Positions 32,534 to 42,224 of a stretch of 64,000 bases of DNA are shown here, in pieces (within the stretch, counting starts at the first letter, position 1; each line of letters begins with the position of its first letter). The notes beneath the pieces are model-generated. The model was not told the origin of the DNA. It did no database searches and worked only from the letters and a program-made list of their open reading frames with translations. The translations under genes were made by a program, and so were the position numbers. Source of the stretch: Oleiagrimonas citrea (GTDB lineage Bacteria; Pseudomonadota; Gammaproteobacteria; Xanthomonadales; Rhodanobacteraceae); NCBI RefSeq assembly GCF_012395255.1, contig NZ_JAAZQD010000003.1, forward strand, positions 186,001 through 250,000, written 5' to 3'.

Positions 32534-34249
32534 TCAGGGACTCGGCTCGCCGAGTTGTTCGGTTTTCTCGGGCACCGGTTCGCGCAGGTGTTCCTCGACG
32601 CGTTCGGTGGGCAGACGCATCGACGTCGCGATCCACATGATGAGCAGCGAGAAAACCGCCACCACCAGGATGGCCCAGCCGAAACCGATGAGTCCGAGAT
32701 TGCCCGCATGCTTGTTCAGCGCCGGGTATTCCCCGAGCCAGCTGATCAGTGCCAGTCCGGCCAGCCACAGCGGCACCCAGGCGCCGGACGCCAGTTCCAG
32801 GCGCGGCGTGTTGCCGCGACTGCGCCATTCGTGCAGCAGCAGCACGACGTAGCCGATCAGCACCGCGATCATCAATTTCCACACGGTGTCCCAGCCCGAC
32901 CAGTAGACGATCAGGTTGGACGACAGGAAGCCGAGAAAGGCCAGGATGTGTACGGCGGGGAGACGGAATGGCCGTCGCTGCGCCGGCAGCTGGCGACGCA
33001 TGGCGATCAGTGCCAGCGGCCCGGAGCCGAACGACAGCACCGTGGCCGAGGTGACGAAGCCGACCAGTTTCTGCCAGCCGGGGAAGGGCAGCAGGAAGAT
33101 CATGCCGGCGACGAAGGTGACGATCACACTGACCCACGGCACACCGCGCTGGCTGACCTTGGCCAGCGCCGCCGGCGCGTTGCCGTTGCGGCCCATGGCG
33201 TAGGAGATGCGTGCGGTCACCGTGGTGTAGATGAGTCCGGTGTCGGCGGGGGAGATGAAGGCGTCGATGTACAGCAGCACGGCCAGCCAGGTCAGGCCCA
33301 TGACCGTGGCCATCGCCGCCAGCGGACCGTAGGTCGCGGCGATGTGGTCCAGGCCGCCGCTGAAGCTGGTACCGATGTGCGCCCAGCCGTTGACCAGCGC
33401 GCCCGGCGGCAGCGCGCCGATGAAGGCGATCTGCAGCGCGACGTAGATGACGCCGGTGATCAGCACCGAGCCGATGATGGCGATGGGCACATTGCGCTGC
33501 GGATTGTGCGTTTCGCCAGCCAGTTCCACGCCCTGGCGGAAGCCGAGGTACGAGAACACGATGCCGGCGGTGGCGATGGAGGCGAACACGCCGCTCCAGC
33601 CGAACGGCATGAAGCCGCCGGCGTCGCTGTGGTCCTGCGCGCCGCCGGCGAAGTTGGCGCCGTCGAACGAGGTCATTAGGAAGGCGACGATCACCACCAC
33701 GATGATGACGAGCTTCCACCACACCATGGCGTTGTTGAGACGCGCGAACCAGCGGATGCCGACCACGTTGATCAGACTGAACAGCGCCAGCATCGCGACC
33801 GCGACGGCGAAGCCCGCGCCGGTCAGCACCGGCACGCCGTCCTGCAGGTGCTGCAGCCAGGGCAGGTAGTTGGTTGAGTACTGCAGCGCGGCCAGGACTT
33901 CGATGGACGTGGTCGAGGCGACCGCCAGCCAGGTGATCCAGCCCAGCGTATAGCTGGCGAAGGAGCCGAAGGCGAAGTGCGGAAAGCGCACCACGCCGCC
34001 GGAGACCGGAAACATCGTGCCCAGTTCGGCGTAGCACAGGCCGATCAGGATGATCATCACGCCGCCGATGCCCCAGGCCAGGATCGAGGCTGGGCCGGCG
34101 ATCTGCGCTGCGCTCAGCGCACCGAACAGCCAGCCGGAACCGATGATCGAACCCACGGCGGTGAACAGCAGGCCGATGATGCCGATGTCGCGCCGCAGGC
34201 GGTGGTCGTCGGTCGCGTTGGGGTCCACCGTGGTGGTCGCGTCGTTCAT
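32534..34249 (-). CDS. APC-superfamily amino acid permease
   Basis: 571-residue inner-membrane transporter with 12 or more helices. Start at 34249 is fixed by a strong GGGAGGAGA site 6-15 nt upstream; the frame is open to 34384. Conserved APC segments: GLLFTAVGSIIGSGWLFGAL (unwound helix 1), SYLGFRQGVELAGETHNPQRNVP (helix 6 and loop), and the late FVTSATVLSFGSGPLALIAMRR. Imports or exchanges amino acids by proton coupling; specificity is unknown. The C-terminal cytosolic tail after ~545 is acidic and basic mixed. Confidence 0.9.
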   Translation of the reverse strand: MNDATTTVDPNATDDHRLRRDIGIIGLLFTAVGSIIGSGWLFGALSAAQIAGPASILAWGIGGVMIILIGLCYAELGTMFPVSGGVVRFPHFAFGSFASYTLGWITWLAVASTTSIEVLAALQYSTNYLPWLQHLQDGVPVLTGAGFAVAVAMLALFSLINVVGIRWFARLNNAMVWWKLVIIVVVIVAFLMTSFDGANFAGGAQDHSDAGGFMPFGWSGVFASIATAGIVFSYLGFRQGVELAGETHNPQRNVPIAIIGSVLITGVIYVALQIAFIGALPPGALVNGWAHIGTSFSGGLDHIAATYGPLAAMATVMGLTWLAVLLYIDAFISPADTGLIYTTVTARISYAMGRNGNAPAALAKVSQRGVPWVSVIVTFVAGMIFLLPFPGWQKLVGFVTSATVLSFGSGPLALIAMRRQLPAQRRPFRLPAVHILAFLGFLSSNLIVYWSGWDTVWKLMIAVLIGYVVLLLHEWRSRGNTPRLELASGAWVPLWLAGLALISWLGEYPALNKHAGNLGLIGFGWAILVVAVFSLLIMWIATSMRLPTERVEEHLREPVPEKTEQLGEPSP

Positions 34250-34447
34250 GCGTCTCCTCCCGTCGAGATCAGGCAAGGAGTGTCCGCGGCCTTCGCAGCC
34301 GTGTCGTGCGCGACCGTCGGGCGCGGGACACAACAGCCTCCGACTATGGACCGGATGTCCGGCGCGTACAAGCGAAGCCCGCACGCTGGCATGCCACAGG
34401 CAATCGAGCTACGGTGCGCAGACAATCCGGCGTAGTGGGGTGGCGGC

Positions 34448-35305
34448 ATGCTCTGGCGCAAGGGTCGACGCAGCGACAACGTGGTGCGCTCCACTGGGGG
34501 CGGACGCGGGCTTCGAGGGCGGCCGATGAGCATCGGCGGACTGATCGTCATGCTGATTCTGGGCTGGATCTTCTTCAAGGATCCGACCGCCCTGCTCGGC
34601 GATGGCGGCACGTCGCAGAGCGGCGCCGATGCGCCGCAGACGAGCGCGCCGGCCGACGACACGCAGACCGAATTCGTGCAGCGCGTGCTGGGCAGCACCG
34701 AGGATGTCTGGAGCGGCGTCTTCCAGGGCCTGGGCGGGCGTTATCAACCGCCGCGTCTGGTGCTGTTCCGTGGCAGCGTGCGGACGGCGTGCGGTGCCGC
34801 ATCGTCCGCGGTCGGGCCGTTCTACTGTCCCGGGGATCGTCAGGTGTACCTGGACGTGGGCTTCTTCGATCAGATGGGTTCGCAACTCAACGCTTCGACC
34901 GCGGACTTCGCCCGCGCCTACGTCATCGCGCACGAGGTCGGGCATCACGTGCAGAACCTGCTCGGCGTCATGCGCAAGGTGGACCAGGCGCGTGCGCGCG
35001 GTGCGGCGATGCAGGGCGCGGAAGGGTTGTCGGTACGGCAGGAGTTGCAGGCCGATTGCTTCGCTGGCGTCTGGGCGAACCGTGCACAGCGGCAGCTGCA
35101 GTGGCTGCAGCCGGGCGACATTGAAGCCGCGCTGGACGCGGCCAGCCATATCGGCGACGACACGTTGCAGCGGCGCGCGCGCGGACGCGTGATGCCCGAC
35201 TCCTTCACTCATGGAACCTCCGCGCAGCGCGTGCGCTGGTTCCGGACCGGCTTTGCTGCGGGCGACATCGCGCGCTGCAACACCTTCGCCGCAACGATGC
35301 TGTAG
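34448..35305 (+). CDS. YpfJ-family neutral zinc metallopeptidase
   Basis: 285-residue membrane-anchored protein. A short cytoplasmic N-terminus is followed by one helix at ~28-43 (SIGGLIVMLILGWIFF), a low-complexity linker and the peptidase domain. The zinc site is H162-E-V-G-H166-H in RAYVIAHEVGHHVQNLLGV, with LQADCFAGVWANRAQR as the third-ligand region, as in the KPN_02809/YpfJ group. Substrate unknown. Convergent with the stand-alone propeptide gene; stops are 6 nt apart. Confidence 0.92.
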   Translation: MLWRKGRRSDNVVRSTGGGRGLRGRPMSIGGLIVMLILGWIFFKDPTALLGDGGTSQSGADAPQTSAPADDTQTEFVQRVLGSTEDVWSGVFQGLGGRYQPPRLVLFRGSVRTACGAASSAVGPFYCPGDRQVYLDVGFFDQMGSQLNASTADFARAYVIAHEVGHHVQNLLGVMRKVDQARARGAAMQGAEGLSVRQELQADCFAGVWANRAQRQLQWLQPGDIEAALDAASHIGDDTLQRRARGRVMPDSFTHGTSAQRVRWFRTGFAAGDIARCNTFAATML

Positions 35306-35311
35306 ACGGAA

Positions 35312-35974
35312 TCAGTTCACGCCGTCGCTGGATGACGGGCGCGGACCGACGAAGCCGCCGCTGCGTCGCGAACCTTCCGCGCTGTCTCCGGTGGTCAGAC
35401 CGTCCCAGGCCTGCAGCACCTCGCCGTTGCTTGCGTCGATGGTTCCCGTGGGACGCTGCGGATGATCGTCCGTGGTGACGAAGAAAGACACCTCGTACAC
35501 CAGTCTGGGCGTTTCGCCGCGCGGATCGATGATCAGCTGCTGCCGAACGTTCTGCAGCTCCGCACCGGCGTCGAGGTCCTGGTGCCGACGCAGCGATTCG
35601 ATGGCCTGCTGCGGAGTGATCTTCGCCTCGGGATGCGCGAGGCGTTCGGACAGGTGTCGCTCCAGGTCCCCGCGCACGCTGACGATGCGGCCCTCGGCGT
35701 CGCGTTCGACCACTACGCCGCGGTCGCGCACGGGAATGCCGTGGTAGGTCTGTTGCATGCGCTGCATCGTGGTGCCCTGCGCGGATGCGAGCGGTGCGCT
35801 CTGGGCGACCAGACCGCCATCCGCGCCGAGTCCGAGACGCTGGGCCAACTGGTGATCGTCGAGCGTGCCCAGCGCTGTCAGTGCCACGTGTTCGGATGGT
35901 GCCGCGCAGCCGGGCGTGACCATGGCGGCGCCGAGCAGGACGGACCAGAGGGCGGAGCGGGACATGCGTGTCAT
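35312..35974 (-). CDS. Stand-alone FTP/PepSY propeptide-like exported protein
   Basis: 220-residue exported protein resembling only the propeptide of thermolysin-type (M4) metalloproteases. Start at 35974 has GGAGGA 8 nt upstream. Signal region: residues 4-~22, ending in VTPGC with C23; the lipobox is imperfect. TTMQRMQQTYHGIPVRDRGVVVERD (~75-99) is the FTP domain, and ITPQQAIESLRRHQDLDAGAELQNVRQQLIIDPR... GTIDASNGEVLQAWDGL the PepSY part. In true proteases a catalytic domain follows; here it stops after a short Ser/Gly-rich tail. Inhibitor/chaperone or truncation are both possible. Confidence 0.78.
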   Translation of the reverse strand: MTRMSRSALWSVLLGAAMVTPGCAAPSEHVALTALGTLDDHQLAQRLGLGADGGLVAQSAPLASAQGTTMQRMQQTYHGIPVRDRGVVVERDAEGRIVSVRGDLERHLSERLAHPEAKITPQQAIESLRRHQDLDAGAELQNVRQQLIIDPRGETPRLVYEVSFFVTTDDHPQRPTGTIDASNGEVLQAWDGLTTGDSAEGSRRSGGFVGPRPSSSDGVN

Positions 35975-36083
35975 GCGTGGATCCTCCATGGCGTGCGGCA
36001 ATCATGCGTGCATGATCGGGACGTGTCCCATGGTGGGCGCGCGGTCGTCGCGGCGCAAGCGTGATGTGCCGCAGGAGCGCGAA

Positions 36084-36599
36084 TCAGTCGAGCACGCGGC
36101 GCGCGAAGGCGAAGTGGCGGCTCCAGTACGGGTTGTCCAGGTTGTCCAGACGCACCGTGCCGCCGCTGTTCGGCGCGTGCACGAAGCGACCCTTGCCGAC
36201 ATAGATCGCCACATGGCTGATGCGATGCATGCTGGTGCGGAAAAACAGCAGGTCGCCCGTGGCCAGTCGGTTCGTGCGCTTGATCTTGGGCGCAGACAGC
36301 CGCGACATCTCGCGCGAGGTGCGCGGCAGTTTCAGTCCGGCCGATGTGCGGAACACGTAATCGACCAGCCCGCTGCAGTCGAATCCGCTGTCCGGCGTGT
36401 TGCCGCCCCAACGGTAGGGTGTGCCGACCAGACCGATGGCATGGAACAGCACGTCCTCGGCCTGCCGTTCGGGTGGTTGCTCCGGAATGCCGGTCGCGAC
36501 CGGCGCAGTCGCGTGGACGGCAGGCGTGCGATGCGGCGCGCTGGCGCAGGCGGCGAGCAGCATCAGCGCACCGACGCCCGCTGCGCGCGCGACGTACAT
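36084..36599 (-). CDS. NlpC/P60 (C40) peptidoglycan endopeptidase, lipoprotein
   Basis: 171-residue envelope hydrolase that cuts peptide stems of murein. Start at 36599 opens a lipoprotein signal (VARAAGVGALMLLAACAS, lipobox LAAC); the frame is open to 36659. The C40 domain covers ~55-170: catalytic Cys in SGFDCSGLVDYVFR, His in RISHVAIYVG and a second polar/His position in GRFVHAP; RWGG and GDLLFF are family landmarks. It follows a minus-strand terminator, so it must have its own promoter close to its start. Confidence 0.9.
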   Translation of the reverse strand: MYVARAAGVGALMLLAACASAPHRTPAVHATAPVATGIPEQPPERQAEDVLFHAIGLVGTPYRWGGNTPDSGFDCSGLVDYVFRTSAGLKLPRTSREMSRLSAPKIKRTNRLATGDLLFFRTSMHRISHVAIYVGKGRFVHAPNSGGTVRLDNLDNPYWSRHFAFARRVLD

Positions 36600-36660
36600 G
36601 GAAAGGCGGTTGCGCGGCGATGCGGGCACGATCAGGACCGGGGCGGAACGTGTGGGCATG

Positions 36661-36690
36661 AAAAACCCCCGAAGCGGTGTGCTTCGAGGG
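36661..36690 (-). terminator. Intrinsic terminator on the minus strand
   Basis: Read on the minus strand: CCCTCGAAGC, 5-nt loop, GCTTCGGGGG, then GTTTTT-type run (A tract 36661-36665 on plus). It ends the transcript of the 102-residue gene at 36748-37056. Confidence 0.8.
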
Positions 36691-36747
36691 TATCAAATCA
36701 AGGGCTTGCGTCAAAGACTTAAAGTCTTGCGCAAGAGTGGGGCCGTT

Positions 36748-37056
36748 TCAGCTCGCCATCTTGCCAACCAGCGTCAGTTTGGGACGCTCCGGGGCACTCG
36801 TGCGCGCGGCGGATTCCTTGGCGGCCTGGCAGTCGCGGATGATTTCGGTCTCGAACACGGCGGCGCGATGGCGCGCGGCATCGCCGATCTCGCGCGGCAT
36901 GCGCGCCTGGTCCAGCAACTGGCACAGGATCTCGCGCTGGGTCGCGTCGAAACGGGGGTCCTGGTTGGCTTCGTCGAGCACCGTGGCCAGAACGCCCAGC
37001 CAGCCGCTGTCGGGAGCGCGCAGAGCAAGCAGGATTTCCGGGGTGGACATGTGCAT
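36748..37056 (-). CDS. Hypothetical cytoplasmic protein, 102 residues
   Basis: Small soluble helical protein, not recognised. GGAG lies 9 nt before the ATG at 37056, and an intrinsic terminator follows at 36690, which together support a real one-gene transcript. Sequence pattern: PEILLALRAPDSGWLGVLATV, then DATQREILCQLLDQARMPREI and a C-terminal helix VFETEIIRDCQAAKESAA. The longer frame upstream overlaps the ABC ATPase gene and is not coding. Divergent from the osmoprotectant transporter. Confidence 0.7.
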   Translation of the reverse strand: MHMSTPEILLALRAPDSGWLGVLATVLDEANQDPRFDATQREILCQLLDQARMPREIGDAARHRAAVFETEIIRDCQAAKESAARTSAPERPKLTLVGKMAS

Positions 37057-37161
37057 GGCGAAAACTCCGTAGGAAACGTGTGGAGTCATGCAGGAACAAT
37101 GCCAAGTGGTGGCGCAATATCGGCAAAAAGCCGGCATGCACGGCGACGATGGCCGGGTATC

Positions 37162-37968
37162 ATGCCGGACATGGAGGCGACACCGACCGAACAGGGGCAA
37201 GCCGGCACGCAAGCGTCTTCGACGCCGATGTTCGAGCTGGATCGGGTCCAGAAGAGCTATCCCGGCGTCGTGGCGCTGGAGGATCTGTCGCTGCGTTTCG
37301 CCCGCGGTCGGGTCTGTGCCTTGATCGGCAGCAGTGGCAGCGGCAAATCCACCGTACTGCGTCTTCTGACCGGTTTGGTGCGACCCGATCGTGGCAAGGT
37401 GCGGGTCGATGGCAAGCCCCTGACTTCGGCGTCGTTGCAGTCGGCTCGACTGCGTCTGGGCTACGTCATTCAGGAAGGCGGCCTGTTCCCGCATCTCACC
37501 GCGCAAGGCAATCTGGCGCTGCAGCCGCGTTACCTGGGCTGGACGCAGACGCGCATCGCGGGGCGGTGCGCCGAGCTGGCCGAGCTGGTGCGTCTGCCGG
37601 TGTCCGTCATGCAGCGCTATCCCGCTGAGCTTTCCGGCGGGCAGCGCCAGCGCGTGGCGTTGATGCGTGCGTTGATGACAGACCCGCCGGCGCTGCTTCT
37701 GGACGAACCGCTGGGTGCGCTCGACCCCATCGTGCGGCACGAGCTGCAGTCGCAGTTGCGGACGATTTTCGAGACGCTCGACAAGACCGTGATTCTGGTC
37801 ACGCATGATGTGGCCGAGGCGGCGTGGCTGGCGTCGCGTCTTGTGCTGATGCATGACGGACGCATCGTGCAGGACGGAACGTTGGCCGACCTGCAGCGCG
37901 ATCCGGCGAGCGCGTACGTGCGGCGCTTTCTCGACAGTGCCCGGCGTCTTCCCGAGGCTTCGGCATGA
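37162..37968 (+). CDS. Osmoprotectant-type ABC transporter ATP-binding protein
   Basis: 268-residue ATPase subunit. Walker A GSSGSGKST, Q-loop YVIQEGGLF, signature ELSGGQRQRVALMRAL, Walker B ALLLDEPLGALD and the H-switch VTHDV are all intact. Resembles OpuCA/ProV-type subunits (VALEDLSLRF, IVQDGTL) without the C-terminal CBS pair usual for OpuA. ATG 37162 is used; 37171 is an equally weak alternative. Its stop overlaps the ATG of the next gene (ATGATG). Confidence 0.9.
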   Translation: MPDMEATPTEQGQAGTQASSTPMFELDRVQKSYPGVVALEDLSLRFARGRVCALIGSSGSGKSTVLRLLTGLVRPDRGKVRVDGKPLTSASLQSARLRLGYVIQEGGLFPHLTAQGNLALQPRYLGWTQTRIAGRCAELAELVRLPVSVMQRYPAELSGGQRQRVALMRALMTDPPALLLDEPLGALDPIVRHELQSQLRTIFETLDKTVILVTHDVAEAAWLASRLVLMHDGRIVQDGTLADLQRDPASAYVRRFLDSARRLPEASA

Positions 37969-39458
37969 TGCGCCGGTTCATCGCGGCGATGGGGATGGCG
38001 CTGCTGGCCGTCGGTCTGGCGCGGGCGGCGAATCCACAGCCGGTTCGCATCGGCTCCAAGGCGTTCACCGAATCAGTGGTGCTGGGCGAGGTGGCGCGTC
38101 TGTCGCTGCGCGAGCACGGTCTATCGGCACGGCATCGCCGCGGCCTGGGCGGTACGCGCATCCTCTGGCGTGCGCTGCGCGAAGGCGACATCGACGCCTA
38201 TCCCGAATACACCGGCACGCTGGTGCAGGAGTTGCTGCCGGGGATGCGCGCCAACGCCGGCATCCCTGTGTTGCGCAAGCGTCTGCGCGGACTGGGCATC
38301 GGCATCACCGATTCGCTGGGGTTCGAGGATCGCTACGCGCTCGGCATGTCGTCCGCTCGCGCTTCCGCGCTGGGCATCGCCACGATTTCCGATCTGCGCG
38401 CGCATCCGCGGCTGCAGTTCGGATTTTCCAACGAATTCATGGATCGCGACGACGGCTGGAAAGGGTTGCGTCGTGCCTACGGTCTGCCGCAGACGCAGGT
38501 GCGCGGCATGGACCATGATCTTGCCTATCGTGCATTGACCCGCGGCGCGATCGATCTCACGGACGTCTATACGACGGACGCCGAGATTCCTTATTACCAC
38601 CTGCGCGTGCTACGCGATGATCGTCACTACTTTCCGCCCTATCAGGCGGTGTTTCTGTACCGCCTCGATCTGGCCCGGCGAGCGCCCGGTGCGATCGAGG
38701 TGCTGCGGCAACTGGCAGGCCGGATTGACGTGCAGGCGATGCAGCGCATGAATGCCGCCGTGAAACTGCATGGGCGCAGCGAGACGCAGACGGCTGCCGC
38801 GTTTCTCGATCTCGAAGCACCGGTGGTTTCGCAGGGTGTCGCGGCGCGGATCTTCCAGCGGACCCGCGAGCATCTGGTTCTGGTCGGCATCTCCCTGGGG
38901 CTGGCCCTGCTTCTGGCGGTGCCGCTGGGTGTGCTGGCCGCGCGCTGGCGCCGGCTGGGACACGCGGTGATGGCCTTGACTGGCGTGCTGCAGACAGTTC
39001 CATCGCTGGCCATGTTCGTCTTCATGATCCCGCTGTTCGGCATCGGTGCCGGGCCGGCGATCGCGGCGCTGTTCCTGTACAGCCTGCTGCCGATCGTCCG
39101 CAATACGCATGCCGGCCTGGTCGGTATCGAACCGTCGCTGCTGGAATCGGCAGCGGTGATGGGGTTGCCCGCTCGGGTACGTCTGCTGCGGATCGAGCTG
39201 CCGCTGGCGCTGCGTTCGATCCTGGCCGGCGTCAAGATCGCCGCGGTCATCAATGTCGGCACCGCGACGCTGGGTGCGCTGATCGGCGCGGGCGGCTACG
39301 GGCAGCCGATCCTCACTGGCATCCGTCTCGACGATCTTGGTCTGATTCTGCAGGGCGCGGTGCCGGCGGCGGTGCTGGCCTTGCTGGTGCAGGGACTGTT
39401 CGAAGGCCTGGAACGCGGACTGACGCCGCGCGGTCTTCGCCGGGTCGTGCCGGGCTAG
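37965..39458 (+). CDS. Fused substrate-binding protein and permease of an osmoprotectant ABC transporter
   Basis: 497-residue inner-membrane protein. A signal-like helix at 1-21 is followed by an OpuAC/GBSS-type binding domain (~25-285: IGSKAFTESVVLGEVARLSL, DAYPEYTGTLVQELL, ALTRGAIDLTDVYTTDAEI) and then a permease domain with about six helices (~300-490: VLVGISLGLALLLAVPLGVLA, EAA-loop like VGIEPSLLESAAVMGLPARVRLLRIELPL). Overlaps the ATPase gene by 4 nt. The pair could form a complete importer of betaine, choline or a related quaternary amine. Fused SBP-TMD forms are known in OpuC-type transporters. Confidence 0.9.
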   Translation: MMRRFIAAMGMALLAVGLARAANPQPVRIGSKAFTESVVLGEVARLSLREHGLSARHRRGLGGTRILWRALREGDIDAYPEYTGTLVQELLPGMRANAGIPVLRKRLRGLGIGITDSLGFEDRYALGMSSARASALGIATISDLRAHPRLQFGFSNEFMDRDDGWKGLRRAYGLPQTQVRGMDHDLAYRALTRGAIDLTDVYTTDAEIPYYHLRVLRDDRHYFPPYQAVFLYRLDLARRAPGAIEVLRQLAGRIDVQAMQRMNAAVKLHGRSETQTAAAFLDLEAPVVSQGVAARIFQRTREHLVLVGISLGLALLLAVPLGVLAARWRRLGHAVMALTGVLQTVPSLAMFVFMIPLFGIGAGPAIAALFLYSLLPIVRNTHAGLVGIEPSLLESAAVMGLPARVRLLRIELPLALRSILAGVKIAAVINVGTATLGALIGAGGYGQPILTGIRLDDLGLILQGAVPAAVLALLVQGLFEGLERGLTPRGLRRVVPG

Positions 39459-39506
39459 CCATTCGGCCAGCGCGTACCGGTCGTCAAGCATGGTTAGAAT
39501 GAAGCC

Positions 39507-40763
39507 ATGGCAACGCAGCGTAGTGATGTCCTGGTCCTCGGGGGTGGCGTGATCGGCCTGGCCTGTGCGCTGCGCCTGTTGCAGGCCGGTGCGACAGTGC
39601 GCATCGTCGAGCAGGGCACGGTCGGCGGCGGTGCTTCGCACGGCAACTGCGGCACGCTCACGCCCAGCCATGCAATCCCGCTTCTAACCCCAGGGGCTTT
39701 GCGCCGCGCTTTCGCGCAGATGGCGCAGCGTGATGCGCCGTTGCATATCCATCCGCGTCCGGAACTGGCGCGCTTCCTGTGGCTGGCGCGTCTGGCGCGG
39801 CAGGGGCGCCGTGCACGCGCAGAGGAGGCGGCCGTGGCTCGCGCCACGTTGCTGCGCAGCTCGATGGAGCTGACGCAGTCGTGGATCGATGAGATGTCGC
39901 TGGCCTGCGAATTCAGCGCACGCGGGACGCTGTACGTCTATCGCGATGCGCAGGCGTTTCGCGCAGCAAGCGGTCACGCGCAATGGCTGGAGCGTCTCGG
40001 TATCGAGGCGAGAGCCTGCGACGACGACGAACTCCAGGCCATGGAGCCTGCTCTGAAGCCCGGCATGGCCGGTGCGTACTTCCATCCCGACGATGCACAT
40101 CTGCGCCCGGAGGCGTTCGTTGCCGAACTGGCGCGGCGGGTGCGCGAGCTGGGCGGCGTGATTGAGGAAAGCGCACGCATCGAGCGCGTGCACGCGAACG
40201 GTCGCCAGGTCGAGGCCGTTCGCACGCATCGAGGGGTATATGCCGGTGAGCGCATGGTCATGGCGCTCGGCGCATGGTCGCCGCAGGTCGGCCGCATGTT
40301 CGGCATGCGCCTGCCGATGCAGCCGGGGAAGGGCTATTCGCTGACCTGGAGTCGCCCGTCGCGCGCGCCCTCGCGGCCGTTGATGCTGAGCGAGAAGGGG
40401 GTGTGCGCAGTTGCATGGTCGTCCGGATTCCGGCTTGGCGGAACCATGGAATTCAGTGGCTACGATACCCAGCTGAACGAGTCGCGGATCAAGGCGATCC
40501 GCCGCGCGGCCGACGCGTATCTGCACGAGACCTCCGGTCCGGTGCTGCAGGAAATGTGGTGGGGGTGGCGGCCTATGAGTGTCGATCAGCTGCCGATCAT
40601 CGGCGAGAGCCGGCGCTGGTCGAATCTGATCTTCGCCACTGCGCACGGCATGCTCGGCATGAGCATGGCGGCGGGGACGGCGGAGATCGTCACGGCGCTG
40701 TGCCGCGGCGTCGCGCCGGACATCGACATCCGCGCCTTCCGACCGGCGCGGTTCCGGCTTTGA
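39507..40763 (+). CDS. DadA-like FAD-dependent D-amino-acid dehydrogenase/oxidoreductase
   Basis: 418-residue flavoprotein of the DAO family. FAD-binding Rossmann motif [21 protein letters not shown] with the acidic end VRIVEQ (8-36), the [11 protein letters not shown] segment, and the C-terminal [19 protein letters not shown] and [16 protein letters not shown] motifs are as in DadA. It would oxidise D-amino acids to keto acids and feed electrons to quinone. No signal peptide; probably peripheral membrane. 48 nt after the transporter operon and 23 nt before glutathione reductase. Confidence 0.88.
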   Translation: MATQRSDVLVLGGGVIGLACALRLLQAGATVRIVEQGTVGGGASHGNCGTLTPSHAIPLLTPGALRRAFAQMAQRDAPLHIHPRPELARFLWLARLARQGRRARAEEAAVARATLLRSSMELTQSWIDEMSLACEFSARGTLYVYRDAQAFRAASGHAQWLERLGIEARACDDDELQAMEPALKPGMAGAYFHPDDAHLRPEAFVAELARRVRELGGVIEESARIERVHANGRQVEAVRTHRGVYAGERMVMALGAWSPQVGRMFGMRLPMQPGKGYSLTWSRPSRAPSRPLMLSEKGVCAVAWSSGFRLGGTMEFSGYDTQLNESRIKAIRRAADAYLHETSGPVLQEMWWGWRPMSVDQLPIIGESRRWSNLIFATAHGMLGMSMAAGTAEIVTALCRGVAPDIDIRAFRPARFRL

Positions 40764-40786
40764 GCGGGGGCGACGCAGGAACGAGC

Positions 40787-42127
40787 ATGCGCACCTTCGA
40801 CTACATCGTGCTCGGCGCCGGTTCGGGCGGACTGGCATCCGCCTTTCGCGCCGCTCGACACGGCGCGCGGGTCGCGCTGCTGGAGCCGGGCTCGCTCGGC
40901 GGCACATGCGTGAACCTCGGCTGCGTGCCGAAGAAAGCCATGTGGTACGCCGCTCAGGCGGCCGAGGATGTGCAGCGTGCTCGCGAGTTCGGTTTCGATA
41001 TCGCGCCCGGCGCACTCGACTGGTGTCACTTCGTCGCGCGGCGACAGGCTTACATCGAACGGATCCACGCCGTGTACCGGGATCGTATCCGCGAGGCCGG
41101 CATCGAACTCATCGCGACCCGGGGGCATCTGCGTGCCGCGGACCGGGTGGATGCGCAGGGCGAAACGCTGTGCGCGCCCCATGTGCTGATCGCCACCGGT
41201 GGTCGGCCGCGCCGGCTGGCCACGCCGGGTTTCGCATCGGGCATGGTGTCCGACGATTTCTTCGCGCTGCGTGAATGCCCGCACAGCGTGGCGGTGATTG
41301 GCGGGGGATACGTCGGTTGTGAACTGGCCGGTGTGCTGCATGCGCTGGGAGCCCACGTGGATCTGTATGCGCGATCGGTTCTGCTCAGCCATTTCGATCA
41401 CGAATTGAGCGATGCCCTGGCCGACTCCATGCGCGCGCAGGGTATCGGGGTGCATCTGCATGCAGGTATCCCCGATGTGCGTCGCGAAGGTGGCGCGTTG
41501 CATCTCGACCAGATCGAATCGGGTGAGGCGGCGCCGTACGAACAGGTGCTGTGGGCGCTGGGCCGCGTCCCCAACAGTGACGACATCGGCCTGGGTACCG
41601 TGCCGCTGGCGCTGGACGCGGAAGGACACATCTGTACCGACGGGCAGCAGAACACGAGTGTGCCGGGAGTGTATGCGGTCGGCGATGTCACCGGCCGCAT
41701 GGCGTTGACGCCGGTTGCTGTCGCCGCGGGTCGTCGGCTTTCGGATCGCCTGTTCGGCGCGGATCCGGAGGCGCATCTCGATTACCGCAACATTCCCAGC
41801 GTGGTGTTCGCGCATCCCCCGCTGGGGGCAGTCGGCGATACCGAGCAGCAGGCTCGGTCACGCTACGGCGATGCGGTGCGCGTGTATCGGTCGCGTTTCA
41901 CGCCGATGGTGTCCGCGTTGTCCGATCACCCGCAGCGAAGCCTGATGAAGCTGGTGTGCGTCGGCGAAGAGGAACGCGTGGTCGGCGTGCATCTTTTCGG
42001 CCCCGGTAGCGACGAGATGCTGCAAGGGTTCGCGGTGGCCGTGAAGATGGGCGCGCGGAAAGCCGACCTGGACGCCACGGTGGCGATTCATCCGACGTCG
42101 GCCGAAGAGCTGGTTCTGCTCGGTTGA
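40787..42127 (+). CDS. gorA: Glutathione-disulfide reductase
   Basis: 446-residue flavoenzyme that reduces glutathione disulfide with NADPH. Starts at ATG 40787 with AGGA upstream. FAD motif [13 protein letters not shown] (8-20), redox disulfide C41-V-N-L-G-C46 in [18 protein letters not shown]-binding [24 protein letters not shown] near the FAD, and the C-terminal [12 protein letters not shown] with the active-site His-Glu dyad. Arginine-rich NADPH specificity residues are not clear. Cytosolic thiol redox balance. Confidence 0.92.
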   Translation: MRTFDYIVLGAGSGGLASAFRAARHGARVALLEPGSLGGTCVNLGCVPKKAMWYAAQAAEDVQRAREFGFDIAPGALDWCHFVARRQAYIERIHAVYRDRIREAGIELIATRGHLRAADRVDAQGETLCAPHVLIATGGRPRRLATPGFASGMVSDDFFALRECPHSVAVIGGGYVGCELAGVLHALGAHVDLYARSVLLSHFDHELSDALADSMRAQGIGVHLHAGIPDVRREGGALHLDQIESGEAAPYEQVLWALGRVPNSDDIGLGTVPLALDAEGHICTDGQQNTSVPGVYAVGDVTGRMALTPVAVAAGRRLSDRLFGADPEAHLDYRNIPSVVFAHPPLGAVGDTEQQARSRYGDAVRVYRSRFTPMVSALSDHPQRSLMKLVCVGEEERVVGVHLFGPGSDEMLQGFAVAVKMGARKADLDATVAIHPTSAEELVLLG

Positions 42128-42224
42128 GTCTCACGCCCGCGCGTCGCGACCGGACGCGCTTGGAGAAAACGAAAGGTCATCGTTCATCGGTCTTGCGCCG
42201 AGAGTCGCCCGGCAGCGACTCGAT

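Noticed and set aside
36748-37854. 368-codon minus-strand frame reaching into the ABC ATPase gene
   Set aside because: Only the part from 37056 has an SD and terminator; the rest is antisense to a clear ABC ATPase.
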